Source of the DNA: Granulosicoccus sp045106855
GTDB taxonomy: Bacteria; Pseudomonadota; Gammaproteobacteria; Granulosicoccales; Granulosicoccaceae
NCBI GenBank assembly: GCA_045106855.1
Contig: JBGCFI010000074.1
Span: 98,620-162,619, forward strand
Reading direction: 5' to 3'
Length of the DNA: 64,000 nt
Part shown: piece after piece, positions 34,535-44,321 of the stretch
Layout of the letters: the number at the start of each line of letters is the position of its first letter
Numbering within the stretch: position 1 is the stretch's first letter
The notes under the pieces: model-generated
What the model was told of the DNA's origin: nothing
The model's input: only the letters and a program-made list of their open reading frames with translations
The model's database searches: none
Made by a program: the position numbers and the translations under genes

Positions 34535-36139
34535 ATGATTTTCGACAAACTCGATATCCACCACTGCGAGGGGTCCTACCTGGCTCATTCGCTGCTCACT
34601 GCGGAGGGGCGTATCGCCAAGGGTACCTGCATTACTGCAGCCATTGTACGACAGCTTGTTAACAGCGGTACATCAGAAGTTCTGGTGGCAAAACTTCAGG
34701 AAGGAGATGTTCATGAGAATGAAGCAGCACTTTCTATCGCCAGACATTTACAGGGCACAGGTGTGACATTGTCTACACCGCGCACCGGCAGGGTCAACCT
34801 GCTAGCAAGCATTGAAGGCCTCTGTCATTTCGATGCAGGGACGATCATCGCGGCCAACGCCATTGATGAAGGGATCACCATTGCCACACTTCCCGAGAAT
34901 CGATGGATAGCCAGGGGGCGGATGATCGCAACGATTAAGATAATTCCGTATGCCGTCAAAAACGAGAACGTTCTAAAGGTTATTAATTTTCTGCATGAGC
35001 GCAACTTGTCTGTTGCACCTGCGGTACCACATAAGGCGGAACTTATCCAGACGAGACTGAGTTCTGTCAAGGAAACCGTCCTGGACAAGACGCGCCGAGT
35101 CACTGAAAATCGCCTTATCGCAAGATCGACAGAGTTGGTCCACGAGACTCGCTGCGATCACAATACAGAATCACTCAGCGCTATAATCACCGAGACCGTT
35201 ACACGACGTAATCCGGACTGGATATTGATAGTAGGCGCGTCCGCAATCAGTGATCGTGCGGACGTCATACCTAGAGCGATTGTGGCAGCTGGTGGCACCA
35301 TCGATCGTTATGGAATTCCCGTGGATCCAGGCAATCTGCTTCTGCTCGCACATATCGAACAAACTCTGGTTGTAGGGTTACCTGGCTGCGCTCGATCGCC
35401 ACGGTACAATGGACTGGATATGATTTTTGATCGAATGGCCTGTGAAGTACCCGTGACCAACCAATGGTTAAGCTCATTGTCAGTGGGCGGGCTGTTGGCT
35501 GAAATCGCCGACCGCCCAGCGCCCCGTATCAGCACTAGCCGTCATCAGGAAATCGGAGCCGTAATTCTGGCAGCGGGCTCATCGAGACGCGCTGGTCCTG
35601 CCAACAAATTACTGACGCCGTACAACGGTCAACCCATGGTCGCGCATATCGCACAAACCGTCGTTCGCAGCCAGGCTAGCCGTGTCATTGCCGTGACCGG
35701 GCATCAGCATTCCCGGATCGTCGACGCTTTGTCAACGACATCGGCTGAGTGTGTGTACAACACTGCGCACGAATCCGGTATGGCAAGTTCGGTCGTCATG
35801 GGTATTTCTGAACTCACTGAAACAGACGGAATTCTGGTCTGTCTCGGCGATATGCCTCATATCACAACGGACATCATTAACCAGATTATCCAAGCGTTCA
35901 AGAACAATCCGGATAAATCGATATTTGTACCCTCTATCAACAATCAACGGGGTAATCCCGTGTTGTTCACCAAAGTGTTCTACGACTCCTTACTGGCTCT
36001 TGAGGGCGATACAGGTGCTAAAAAGCTGGTGCAACAATACCCTGATGAAGTGTTTGAAGTCGACGTTGAAGACAACGCAGTTTTACTGGACTATGACACC
36101 GAAGAGGCTTTGAGCGCATTGTCATCGCGCGATCCCTAA
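34535..36139 (+). CDS. Molybdopterin-binding/molybdenum cofactor cytidylyltransferase fusion
   Basis: A 534-residue fusion. Residues about 1-330 resemble a molybdopterin-binding (MoaB/MoeA-like) protein: DWILIVGASAISDRADVIP near 227 and DRYGIPVDPGNLLLLAHIE. Residues about 346-525 are a MobA/MocA-type nucleotidyltransferase, with the LAAGSSRRAGPANKLL motif and the LGDMPHIT site. Such enzymes add CMP to molybdopterin to make MCD, the cofactor that CoxL requires. It is divergent from coxC, so it probably supplies the cluster. It may also serve the second Mo hydroxylase at 48.7 kb. Confidence 0.88.
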   Translation: MIFDKLDIHHCEGSYLAHSLLTAEGRIAKGTCITAAIVRQLVNSGTSEVLVAKLQEGDVHENEAALSIARHLQGTGVTLSTPRTGRVNLLASIEGLCHFDAGTIIAANAIDEGITIATLPENRWIARGRMIATIKIIPYAVKNENVLKVINFLHERNLSVAPAVPHKAELIQTRLSSVKETVLDKTRRVTENRLIARSTELVHETRCDHNTESLSAIITETVTRRNPDWILIVGASAISDRADVIPRAIVAAGGTIDRYGIPVDPGNLLLLAHIEQTLVVGLPGCARSPRYNGLDMIFDRMACEVPVTNQWLSSLSVGGLLAEIADRPAPRISTSRHQEIGAVILAAGSSRRAGPANKLLTPYNGQPMVAHIAQTVVRSQASRVIAVTGHQHSRIVDALSTTSAECVYNTAHESGMASSVVMGISELTETDGILVCLGDMPHITTDIINQIIQAFKNNPDKSIFVPSINNQRGNPVLFTKVFYDSLLALEGDTGAKKLVQQYPDEVFEVDVEDNAVLLDYDTEEALSALSSRDP

Positions 36140-36203
36140 ACGCGGCACTTCAACCAGACAGGCGTCAAGCGCATGCCTCCTGTAAATATACCCAAGTAAC
36201 AAC

Positions 36204-36383
36204 ATGCCATACGTGACTGACATTTTCAAAAACGTCGATACTCGTCCTGACATGCAGGATCGCATCTTCTCCCGGGATGAAGTGCTACTCGCCGAACGCT
36301 CGAACCTCATTGGGACGCGTCAGCGTCTCGGTAACAATGCTATGCAAAAAGTATATCTCTACATAGACGATGCAGTGAAATGA
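36204..36383 (+). CDS. Small hypothetical ORF (59 residues)
   Basis: An ATG at 36204 opens a 59-codon frame to TGA at 36381-36383. The composition is protein-like (MPYVTDIFKNVDTR, FSRDEVLLAERSNLIG). It lies just after the Mo-cofactor gene. No family is recognised and no ribosome site is clear. Confidence 0.3.
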   Translation: MPYVTDIFKNVDTRPDMQDRIFSRDEVLLAERSNLIGTRQRLGNNAMQKVYLYIDDAVK

Positions 36384-36401
36384 GATTTGTTCCGGCTAAT
36401 T

Positions 36402-38285
36402 TTACAATTCATAGACATCGATTCCGGTCACCCGCCCCTGTAGCTGACGGCTACCCAATGGAACAGGAGTAAAAGCTGACGTCAGTTTTTGCGCGGTATC
36501 GGAACTGATAAGTATAGATACTCCAGCGCCACTGGGATTGACTTTTTTACCGAGCAATTCCAGCCGTTGTCCAATATTAACGGTGTCGCCAATAATAGTG
36601 TAGTTGAGTCGACCGGGAGCTCCGATATTACCCACCGTTGCAATTCCAGTATGAATTCCAATGCGAATTCCTACTGGTGCGTCGCCTCGTGAGACGCGTA
36701 AAACATTGTCCTGACTTAAGGCTGTGGAAATAGCCAATGCAGCGCGACACGCACGCTCTGCACTATGCTCCTGTGTTTCGGATTCCTGCCAGAATGCCAT
36801 CACTGCATCGCCCATGAATTTGTCAACGGTACCATTCTCGTTCTCGATACAATTGACAACAATAGAAAAATGATGATTGATAAATGCCGCCACTTCTTCG
36901 GCCTTCATATCTTCTGAAATGGTGGAAAATCCAACCATATCGGTGAACATCACCGTTACCTCCTGTGCAGTAGATTCTGAATCCTGAATATCCCCATGCC
37001 TGATAATCTGTTCAACTACTTTCTTGGGAACGTAATACTCGAACCATCTCAAGGCTCTCAACATAGCGTTGAACGCAACCGATTGATCATTGAGTTCACG
37101 AAACATACTGCCCGGCAGTTCCTCAATCTTGGCAACATCAAGATCACGAATTCGAACTGCTGCTGAGGAAAATTCCACGATGGGTCGAGCGATACGACGG
37201 CCTAACACAATAGCCGCCAGCAGAGACAACACGAGCGCAACCAGGCCTGCCACCAACGCTGCAAGCATGCGCTCAATCTCCTCCGGACGTTCACTCGCCT
37301 GAAAATACGTGCCGACTATCAGCGGCTCATCGCCAAACCCTTCCAGTTTTTTGTAAAAATAAATATAACGGCCGCCCAGAACTTCAAGCAAATGGCCTTC
37401 GGTACCTTCAGGCAGATTCAGTCCCAGAGTATCGAGACCCTCCTCCTGCCAAATGGATGACAAGACAGGATCACCAAATCGATCAAGGCGTGGTAACGGG
37501 TGTTCGGCGGATTTGTCAGGATATCCATCAACGATAAGCCAATGCGCAAGAATATAATCCCGGCCGTAAAGAATGAATCGATTACCTGCAGTGTCAAGGT
37601 CCTTCATGCTAACGAATTCCGATAACCTTCTTACTGCAACGACTGCCAGCACAGCCCCCACAAACTCACCGTCCACCACTACCGGATGCGCTCTGCTGAG
37701 ATAGGTCTTCTGGACCCTTTCACGCCATATTGGCGACTGCCAGTAAGGTCCCTGCCTGATAGCCTTCATATTTTCCCTAATGACAGGATCGTTTGAATTG
37801 TCGACGATGCTCAATCCATTCTGATTAAGGCGGTTACCTCGACTTACAACTAACGATTCCAGCTCGTTATTCACAAACACTACAGCCTCAATTTGCGGGA
37901 CAGCAGCCAGGGAACCAAGCATGAAGGTTTCAAACTGAGCAAGGTCAGTCGGGTCGATTTCATTTCGTTCAATTTTTTCAGCGATAAACTTTGCCTGATG
38001 TTCTGCCGGTCGCAGGTACTGCTCAATCTGATTGAGGTCGGCTGAAATCGCCTGATGCGCATTATCGCTGAGCAAATCAAATGTGTTTCTTTGAGCAATC
38101 CACACACCAACAGCGAAAACGATCCCAGCCGTCAACAGAACAAGAAAGCCAATGGCGGCAGCCAATGAGCTGGTAATTGGTACACGACCGTACCAACGAG
38201 ATCTTCGCAATGCGGAAGTTGCGCTTCTGTCGTCTCCCGGAGACTGCGCAGATTCCGGCTGAATACCGCCACTACTTCTTTTCAT
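36402..38285 (-). CDS. Membrane class III adenylate cyclase with extracytoplasmic sensor and HAMP
   Basis: A 627-residue protein. TM helix about 38-60, a large periplasmic dCache-like sensor about 62-338, a second TM about 340-364, HAMP about 365-420, and a class III cyclase about 440-605. The cyclase has the metal-binding FTDMVGFST and the DKFMGDAVMAFW segment. The GTPGRLNYT-like nucleotide region here reads GAPGRLNYTIIGDTVN. It would make cAMP in response to an external signal. The linker FEYYVPKKVVEQII precedes the catalytic domain as in the family. Confidence 0.92.
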   Translation of the reverse strand: MKRSSGGIQPESAQSPGDDRSATSALRRSRWYGRVPITSSLAAAIGFLVLLTAGIVFAVGVWIAQRNTFDLLSDNAHQAISADLNQIEQYLRPAEHQAKFIAEKIERNEIDPTDLAQFETFMLGSLAAVPQIEAVVFVNNELESLVVSRGNRLNQNGLSIVDNSNDPVIRENMKAIRQGPYWQSPIWRERVQKTYLSRAHPVVVDGEFVGAVLAVVAVRRLSEFVSMKDLDTAGNRFILYGRDYILAHWLIVDGYPDKSAEHPLPRLDRFGDPVLSSIWQEEGLDTLGLNLPEGTEGHLLEVLGGRYIYFYKKLEGFGDEPLIVGTYFQASERPEEIERMLAALVAGLVALVLSLLAAIVLGRRIARPIVEFSSAAVRIRDLDVAKIEELPGSMFRELNDQSVAFNAMLRALRWFEYYVPKKVVEQIIRHGDIQDSESTAQEVTVMFTDMVGFSTISEDMKAEEVAAFINHHFSIVVNCIENENGTVDKFMGDAVMAFWQESETQEHSAERACRAALAISTALSQDNVLRVSRGDAPVGIRIGIHTGIATVGNIGAPGRLNYTIIGDTVNIGQRLELLGKKVNPSGAGVSILISSDTAQKLTSAFTPVPLGSRQLQGRVTGIDVYEL

Positions 38286-38630
38286 TGAAATTTAGAGTCT
38301 GAAACTGATGTCTTGGCAAGCTTCAAAAGAATAGCCTAGTTCACAAAATTTATAGTCGTAAATGGACAGATCAAGATATCCTCCAGCTCGAGATTTCACG
38401 AATTAGCTGCTATATAATAATTCGCAGGCTGATCTGGATTTCGGAATCAGCGTTGCTGTACAGTAATGCCATATGCATGGTTTTCAGCAGCTATACGACA
38501 GGAAACAAAGTCACGGTGGTTTCCTAGTTTCGCATTACCCAGGGAAAGGATCTTTGTTGAATAAAGGAAAAGACGAATATCGCACTATCGACCTCCTCTG
38601 GGCTTTTATTTCAACCGGTTGGAGACACAC
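38286..38630. other. Divergent intergenic region with a hairpin
   Basis: Holds the promoters of the cyclase (minus) and phosphoesterase (plus). An inverted repeat AGGAAAC (38500-38506) / GTTTCCT (38519-38525) lies in the middle. GGAG at 38621-38624 is the Shine-Dalgarno for ATG 38631. No other gene is supported. Confidence 0.5.
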
Positions 38631-40361
38631 ATGCTTGCCCCTCTAATTATTCGCCTGAACTGGCGCTTATCGACAGACAAGCGTGCCAGACGTCACAATT
38701 GTGCGAATATGCCTATGCTGGCAAGCGGCTTAATACTTTTGATCGCCTGCCTGGTCGCGCCATTAGCTTACGCCTCAACCAAAGTGGCGTTTATCGCCGA
38801 TCAAGGGATCAGTTCCAGCTCCAGGGCCGTGCTGTCCCTTATTGCCGGCGAAAACACCGACATCGTTGTGATTCAGGGAGATCTTGGCTACGAGCCGGAC
38901 ACCGCGCTACAGTGGGATCAGAACCTTACCAATGCTCTGGGTCGTAATTTCCCCGTTATTAGTGCCGTCGGCAATCACGAGGATTTCGAGTGGCCTTTAT
39001 ACCAGCGCCTTATCCGGGAAAGAATGAACCGCGCAAGCGGACTATCATGCACTGGCGATATCGGCGTAAAAGCGAGTTGCACGTTCGGGAACCTTCAAGT
39101 AGTTCAAGTAGCCCAGGGAATACAGAATGTCCCTGGGGTAAAACCGAATGATAACTACGATGAATACATCCGCTCATCGTTCAACAATAGCGTTTCACGC
39201 TGGAAGGTGTGTTCGTGGCACAAGAATCAACAAGCAATGCAGGTATATTCAAAACCAGACGAAACCGGATGGGACGTTTACGACGCCTGCCTCGATAGCG
39301 GTGCAATGGTGGTCTCAGGCCATGCACACACTTACTCACGTACCTACCTTATGAAGGATTTCAGGAGCCAGGAAGTGGCTCATCGAAGTAACGAGATGAC
39401 GCTTGAACCCGGTAGATCATTTGCAGTGGTCTCGGGGCTAGGTGGTCGTGATATCCGGCCTCAGGAAAATTCTGGCGACTGGTTTGCGTCTGTCTACACG
39501 CAATCGCAAGGAGCAACTCATGGTGCATTGTTTTGCGATCTGGAAGAGAGCAGCGCGCAATGTTACTTCAAGTCAGTCAATGGAGCTGTGCCAGACCAAT
39601 TTTATATTAACGTCGGAGCGGCTGTTACAGGTTCTGACTCTGGCCAGACTATCGCCTCGAACTCACCTTCAACGCCAGTAAACGCTCTCATAACTGGCGG
39701 CGTGTTTAAAAGAACGGACAAAAATGAATTCAGATGGATCGCACAGGATGCTTCGGGTGAATGGGCCAGCAGTTGGATAAGCGAGGCATGCGCTACGGAA
39801 CTTGGCCCACCCAAGTACACGGGAAACTGGAATGACCTGATCTCGATTGCACCAATCGTCAGCACGGCACCAGCACCTTGTACAGGCAACGCCGTAGCCT
39901 CTGGCGCCTCGCCCCAATCTACTATCGGTGGCTTTGTATTCTCCCGTACGGACAAAACCGAATATCGTTGGATAGACACAAACAGTGTCGGTCAATTAGG
40001 TAGTGTGTGGATTGATCGCGAATGTGCGTCACGACTAGGGGGTGTATCAGCGTCCGGTGACTGGAACGAGCTCATCGCTACGGCCCCGGGCTTCGACACT
40101 CTGGCAAACCCTTGCACATCAACAATCGCGCTGGGCGGATCAAGGACTCCTGCAGCACCTACCTCTGATGGTTATGTGTTTTCGCGAACAGATAAAAGCG
40201 AATATCGATGGGTAGAACCAGCTGCGTTTGGAACAGGTGGCAATATCTGGATAAACGAGGAGTGCGCACAATTGATGGGAGGGGCAAGAGCATCAGGTGA
40301 CTGGTTCGACTTGAATAGAATTGCTCCAGCCTTCGACAGTGTTGAGGCTCCCTGCTTGTAA
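38631..40361 (+). CDS. Secreted metallophosphoesterase with three C-terminal repeats
   Basis: About 576 residues. The ATG at 38631 is chosen because GGAG precedes it by six bases; a frame from TTG 38619 is less likely. A hydrophobic signal segment (ASGLILLIACLVAPLAYA) follows a basic N-region. The calcineurin-like core shows IADQG, IQGDLGYEP, VGNHEDFEWP, the His in CSWHKNQ and GHAHTYSR. Residues about 370-576 hold three tandem repeats of about 70 residues, each with RTDK.E(F/Y)RW, a Trp-Ile pair, an acidic Cys helix and a G(N/D)W..L..IAP end. It likely cleaves extracellular phosphoesters, with the repeats binding a surface. Confidence 0.87.
   Translation: MLAPLIIRLNWRLSTDKRARRHNCANMPMLASGLILLIACLVAPLAYASTKVAFIADQGISSSSRAVLSLIAGENTDIVVIQGDLGYEPDTALQWDQNLTNALGRNFPVISAVGNHEDFEWPLYQRLIRERMNRASGLSCTGDIGVKASCTFGNLQVVQVAQGIQNVPGVKPNDNYDEYIRSSFNNSVSRWKVCSWHKNQQAMQVYSKPDETGWDVYDACLDSGAMVVSGHAHTYSRTYLMKDFRSQEVAHRSNEMTLEPGRSFAVVSGLGGRDIRPQENSGDWFASVYTQSQGATHGALFCDLEESSAQCYFKSVNGAVPDQFYINVGAAVTGSDSGQTIASNSPSTPVNALITGGVFKRTDKNEFRWIAQDASGEWASSWISEACATELGPPKYTGNWNDLISIAPIVSTAPAPCTGNAVASGASPQSTIGGFVFSRTDKTEYRWIDTNSVGQLGSVWIDRECASRLGGVSASGDWNELIATAPGFDTLANPCTSTIALGGSRTPAAPTSDGYVFSRTDKSEYRWVEPAAFGTGGNIWINEECAQLMGGARASGDWFDLNRIAPAFDSVEAPCL
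39670..40358 (+). repeat. Three protein-level tandem repeats (RTDK.EYRW)
   Basis: Three units of about 70 residues in the phosphoesterase share GG(V/F)(F/V)(K/S)RTDK.EYRW and (G)DW.(D/E)L..IAP.(F/V). DNA copies have diverged, so this is an old duplication. Confidence 0.85.
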
Positions 40362-40515
40362 TCTTTGTTGGTAACAGAGCTGCGTCCCGATTTTTAAGCT
40401 TTTTCGACCAAGGGAAACGCGGCATCGTTTCCCAATCAATGGACAGTCTGTTTAACTCTTTGCCCAACGACAAGCTGCTTATCGAACAGCTTACAAGCTC
40501 TTCTTAGAATTAACG

Positions 40516-40536
40516 ATCTACCGTGCAACGGTAGAT
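40516..40536. terminator. Possible hairpin between convergent genes
   Basis: Arms ATCTACCGT and ACGGTAGAT are perfect complements with a 3-base loop between the phosphoesterase and the thioredoxin gene. There is no strong U-tract, so it is a weak or bidirectional end. Confidence 0.4.
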
Positions 40537-40542
40537 TCCTAA

Positions 40543-41007
40543 TTATTCCTGCGCGTCTATTGCGTTGGCAATGGCAGTTTCCAGCTTACCAATGTCTTTT
40601 TTCCTGAAACCGATATGCGAACCAATCAATTGCCCATTTCGATCAAAAAGGTACGATGTCGGCATACCCTTTAAATCAAATGATGTTGCAAGTTCCCCAT
40701 CCGGATCATAGACAATTTCAAAATTTACATCAAACTGCTCAAGAAATTTTTCCGCATCATCACGACTCTCGTCAACATTAATGGCAACCACGACCAATGA
40801 CTCGCCAGATAATTCTGATAGATTTTGCATAAAAGGAAAACTGGCACGACAGGGAGTACACCATGATGCCCAAAAATCCACATAAACGACCTTGCCTTTG
40901 TAGTTTTCCAAATTGAAGGCTGTGTCTGTCGATGCCACGGATGCCAGTGGAGACAGTAGTAAGGCTACAATTGCTAGCAAAGTAATTCTCATTTTTAATG
41001 CTTTCAA
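40543..41007 (-). CDS. TlpA-like exported thioredoxin
   Basis: A 154-residue protein with an N-terminal signal segment (ITLLAIVALLLSPLASVAS). The thioredoxin active site is WCTPC near residue 50-54 (FWASWCTPC). The cis-Pro lies in LKGMPTSYLF. Such proteins reduce disulfides in the periplasm, for example in cytochrome c maturation or copper-site protection. It stands alone, 166 bases from the GGDEF/EAL gene end. The partner is unknown. Confidence 0.92.
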   Translation of the reverse strand: MKALKMRITLLAIVALLLSPLASVASTDTAFNLENYKGKVVYVDFWASWCTPCRASFPFMQNLSELSGESLVVVAINVDESRDDAEKFLEQFDVNFEIVYDPDGELATSFDLKGMPTSYLFDRNGQLIGSHIGFRKKDIGKLETAIANAIDAQE

Positions 41008-41173
41008 CCTTATTTAGTAGCCTGTTATCGGCTCTGGTGCTCAGCGTATCCAGCACGAATTCTCTAAATCTTGTTCTGGTTCAATTCAAGGCTGACATCT
41101 AGCCACTAAAACCTCGACAAAAGGTTTAAAGCAATAGAGCGCTGTTTAACTGAAAACTGAAACACCGGCTTGA

Positions 41174-44155
41174 TCAGGCCCGCTTTTTCTCAAGAATCGC
41201 CGCCCTTTGTTGTACCAGAAACGCTGTCATTTCATCAGCGGGTTGCGGTCGGCTGATCAAATACCCCTGTACTAAGTTACAGCCTAACCCAGTGAGAATT
41301 TCCAGCTCTTCTTCCGTTTCCACACCTTCCCCAACAACTCGTAAGCCCAATGCATGTGCCATTGTAATTATTGATTCGACCACAGCCCTGTTTCTTTCAC
41401 TTTTTCCCAAACCGACAATAAATGACCTATCTAATTTGACAATATCTAGCGGCAAATCAGCCAGCAAAGCTAAAGAGGTATATCCGGTACCGAAGTCATC
41501 CATGGAAATTCGTATACCTTCTGCTCGAAGTTTCTGCAAGGCCTCACGGGCCTCTTCTGGACGATCAAGCACGGATGTTTCGGTAAGTTCTACTTCCAGT
41601 TGTTTTCCATCTACACCTAAACGCTTAAGCTCCGACAGTGTATCGGAAACCAGAGATTCGGCTCGAAGCTCCATCGGAGAGACGTTAATAGAGACACAAA
41701 GATAATCAAATCCCATTGACCGCCACAGCACAATCTGTTGCAACGTCTTTTCCAGCACCAGAGTTGATAAACGACCAATTAAACCATTGGCTTCAGCCAC
41801 AGCAATAAAAATTGCCGGAGAAACAAATCCACGTGTCTTGTGACGCCAGCGTAGCAATGCCTCCATCCCTGTAATGCGGCCTTCAGCAATATCGTGCTTT
41901 GGCTGAAACCAGACTTCAAGGTCATCACAATCGAGTGCATCATGTAAATCGGCTTCAAGCTGGATATAGTCGTGGGATTCATCGTCCAGTAACGTAGAAG
42001 CAAATCCATGAGATATTTTTTCAGGCTTCCCGGATGCTACTACACGAGCCTCCCCAGCTTGACCAAATAGCGCAGCAGCATCATTCTCACCGGGAAGCGC
42101 CAGCGATATTCCGATATTTACTCCAATGTATACCGGTTGATCACCCACAATGAAGGGCTGAGCGAGCAAACGCTTTAGTCGTGTGACCACGATCATTGCG
42201 CTAGACGTATCTACCAGATCAGATAAAAGTACGCCATATTCATTGGAAGTGATTCGGGACAGGTTATGTTCGTTCGTTAAATTCGAGACTATGTCAGTAG
42301 AGCGCAAGCCTTTCTCCAAACGTTCTACAAACTGAACAACGACTGCATCACTCAAGGCGTGTCCAAATTTTACAATAATACGTTCAAGATCTCGAAGTTC
42401 GAACGACATTACGCCAACAAGCGTTGAATTTCGTTCAGCTCGGGCAAGCTCAGTCTCAACGCGATGAAGAAATACCGATCGCATGGGTACACCCGTCAGC
42501 ATGTCATACTCACGTAGTGAGTCCAGAGAGCTTCTGTGTTCGGCAAGTTGCATCTCAAGCTCAATGACGCGAGCACCTACAAGATCTTCTCCGGATGGTT
42601 CTATGACATTCTGTTTTTTGAACATTGCATTGTTCGTCAAAGTAGGATCAGGTTGCTCATAGATTTCCACCCTGTTTCGACCACCTTCCTTAGCCGCGTA
42701 AAGCGCAACATCGGCCGCCGCAACGAGGGAGTCGCCATCAGGCATTGAGGGCAACAATTCCGCTACGCCAAAGCTTGCTGACAGCTGTTTAATCGCAACC
42801 AACCTGTTTTCTGATGCAAGCGCTATTACCGCTATTCGTACACGTTCAGCAAGCTGAGTAACACTCTCGGCCCCCATGTTAGGAAGAACCATAACAAATT
42901 CTTCACCACCGTATCTCCCGATGGTGTCGTCTTCACTGCAGAAACTCTTTAATCGATCTGCGACCGCTCGAATGACATCGTCTCCGACTGCGTGGCCCAA
43001 CGTATCATTTATCCGCTTGAAATAATCTATATCGCACATGATGCACGATAATGGTGTGCCATTAGTACGAGCATCATCCAGATCTTTTTCGAGCCGCTCC
43101 ATCAGGGTACGCCTGTTGGCAATACCAGTCAGTGGATCAGTAGTTGCCAGAATTTCAAGCTCCTGGTTTTTGAGGCTAATTGCTTCTTTTGAAAGATGTA
43201 GTTCACGCAGTGTCTCAGAGAGTTCCCGGTTACGATGTTCAAGTGGCGTGAAATCATCCAACGTAACCAGCACACCTTTGGCCTCTTCATCAGCGCCAAC
43301 TGAAGCACAACTAACTGAAAGCAGTTTTTCGACACCATCAGCTCCTGTAAGCCGTAAGGGATGATCAGATACGGCGACGCCACTATTAAAGGTTGTAACC
43401 CAGGGAGAAATCATTCCCTGCTCTTCATGCCATGACCACTGCTCCATTCTTGTGCCAGTCAATTCAAATGCCGGGTTTCCTACGATTTGTGCGACTGTCC
43501 TGTTGACCATAACGATGCGCATTTTGTCATCTAGTATAACCACACCCGCAGTGAACAGGTCAAACGCAGTTTCCACACGGCTGGGGACTACTCTTCCTGG
43601 ATCAAGTTGTATCAAGGCTCGTCCAAGGAACAAAGAGAAGCTTATAAACGAAAAAACTGCAACGAATGCGAACCAGCCAAGTTCACGAGCCGCTATTCCC
43701 CCAGGTACAAAAACAACACGAACCTCGCCCCATTGTAGAGCACCATTGAATATCGGCAGACTTACATGTGTCAGAGTTGATGCAGAATCAATATTATCAA
43801 GCGTGTGAAGATCACCATGCTGTGTAACTACGGTACCATTCTCGAGAACCAGCGACGCAGCGCGTATATCATCGCTACGAGTTAAAAGGCTGGACACAGC
43901 CCTATCTATCGATACGGTATCGCCGAGACTAGCAAACACCGATAACTGCACCGCAAGTGATTCTGCAACAGTTGTTCGAGACTGGCGCAGACTTTCCCGC
44001 GGATCAGCGCCAATTCCTAAAAATTCTGCAGAAAACAACACCCCCATGCCTAACAACATTATACTAAGTGCCAATTGAATGGGTCTGATCAAGGTGGCTG
44101 GAAAGACCGGCAATAAAGCCAGCAAACCACGTCGTGGGGGAGATTTACTTTTCAT
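41174..44155 (-). CDS. Membrane PAS-GGDEF-(degenerate GGDEF)-EAL c-di-GMP protein
   Basis: A 993-residue protein. A TM helix (about 24-45), a short periplasmic loop and a second TM (about 160-182) are followed by PAS (about 190-310). GGDEF about 345-500 carries the active RYGGEEF motif. A second GGDEF-like domain (about 545-715) has lost it (TSNEYGV). EAL about 725-985 has EALLRW, plus the LDDFGTGY-like segment read as MDDFGTGYTSL. It could both make and break c-di-GMP. Its ATG overlaps the small ORF 44321-44145 and it ends the SecA-like operon. Confidence 0.9.
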   Translation of the reverse strand: MKSKSPPRRGLLALLPVFPATLIRPIQLALSIMLLGMGVLFSAEFLGIGADPRESLRQSRTTVAESLAVQLSVFASLGDTVSIDRAVSSLLTRSDDIRAASLVLENGTVVTQHGDLHTLDNIDSASTLTHVSLPIFNGALQWGEVRVVFVPGGIAARELGWFAFVAVFSFISFSLFLGRALIQLDPGRVVPSRVETAFDLFTAGVVILDDKMRIVMVNRTVAQIVGNPAFELTGTRMEQWSWHEEQGMISPWVTTFNSGVAVSDHPLRLTGADGVEKLLSVSCASVGADEEAKGVLVTLDDFTPLEHRNRELSETLRELHLSKEAISLKNQELEILATTDPLTGIANRRTLMERLEKDLDDARTNGTPLSCIMCDIDYFKRINDTLGHAVGDDVIRAVADRLKSFCSEDDTIGRYGGEEFVMVLPNMGAESVTQLAERVRIAVIALASENRLVAIKQLSASFGVAELLPSMPDGDSLVAAADVALYAAKEGGRNRVEIYEQPDPTLTNNAMFKKQNVIEPSGEDLVGARVIELEMQLAEHRSSLDSLREYDMLTGVPMRSVFLHRVETELARAERNSTLVGVMSFELRDLERIIVKFGHALSDAVVVQFVERLEKGLRSTDIVSNLTNEHNLSRITSNEYGVLLSDLVDTSSAMIVVTRLKRLLAQPFIVGDQPVYIGVNIGISLALPGENDAAALFGQAGEARVVASGKPEKISHGFASTLLDDESHDYIQLEADLHDALDCDDLEVWFQPKHDIAEGRITGMEALLRWRHKTRGFVSPAIFIAVAEANGLIGRLSTLVLEKTLQQIVLWRSMGFDYLCVSINVSPMELRAESLVSDTLSELKRLGVDGKQLEVELTETSVLDRPEEAREALQKLRAEGIRISMDDFGTGYTSLALLADLPLDIVKLDRSFIVGLGKSERNRAVVESIITMAHALGLRVVGEGVETEEELEILTGLGCNLVQGYLISRPQPADEMTAFLVQQRAAILEKKRA

Positions 44156-44321
44156 TGAACGTAAACCTTGACAAGACCCCTGCTCTCGATTTAATCAAAC
44201 AGTCATGCGCAACAAGAGGTGACGCATCTTTAGTGTCGACGCGTGCTAGTGTATCTCCCACCTTGACCTGGGTAACAACACCGTATGAGTGCAACTGTAG
44301 ATAGACCGTTTTTGCTTTCAT
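44145..44321 (-). CDS. Tiny lipoyl/HlyD-like protein
   Basis: A 58-residue frame that starts with an ATG overlapping the SecA-like TGA (ATGA, 44318-44321) and ends 11 bases inside the GGDEF gene. The TTG at 44336 would give 63 residues and is less likely. The core (YGVVTQVKVGDTLARVD, then SPLVAHDCLIKSRAGVL) looks like a single biotinyl-lipoyl or barrel-sandwich half. No Lys for biotin is apparent. The coupled overlaps make it real in my view. Function is unknown. Confidence 0.6.
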   Translation of the reverse strand: MKAKTVYLQLHSYGVVTQVKVGDTLARVDTKDASPLVAHDCLIKSRAGVLSRFTFNEK

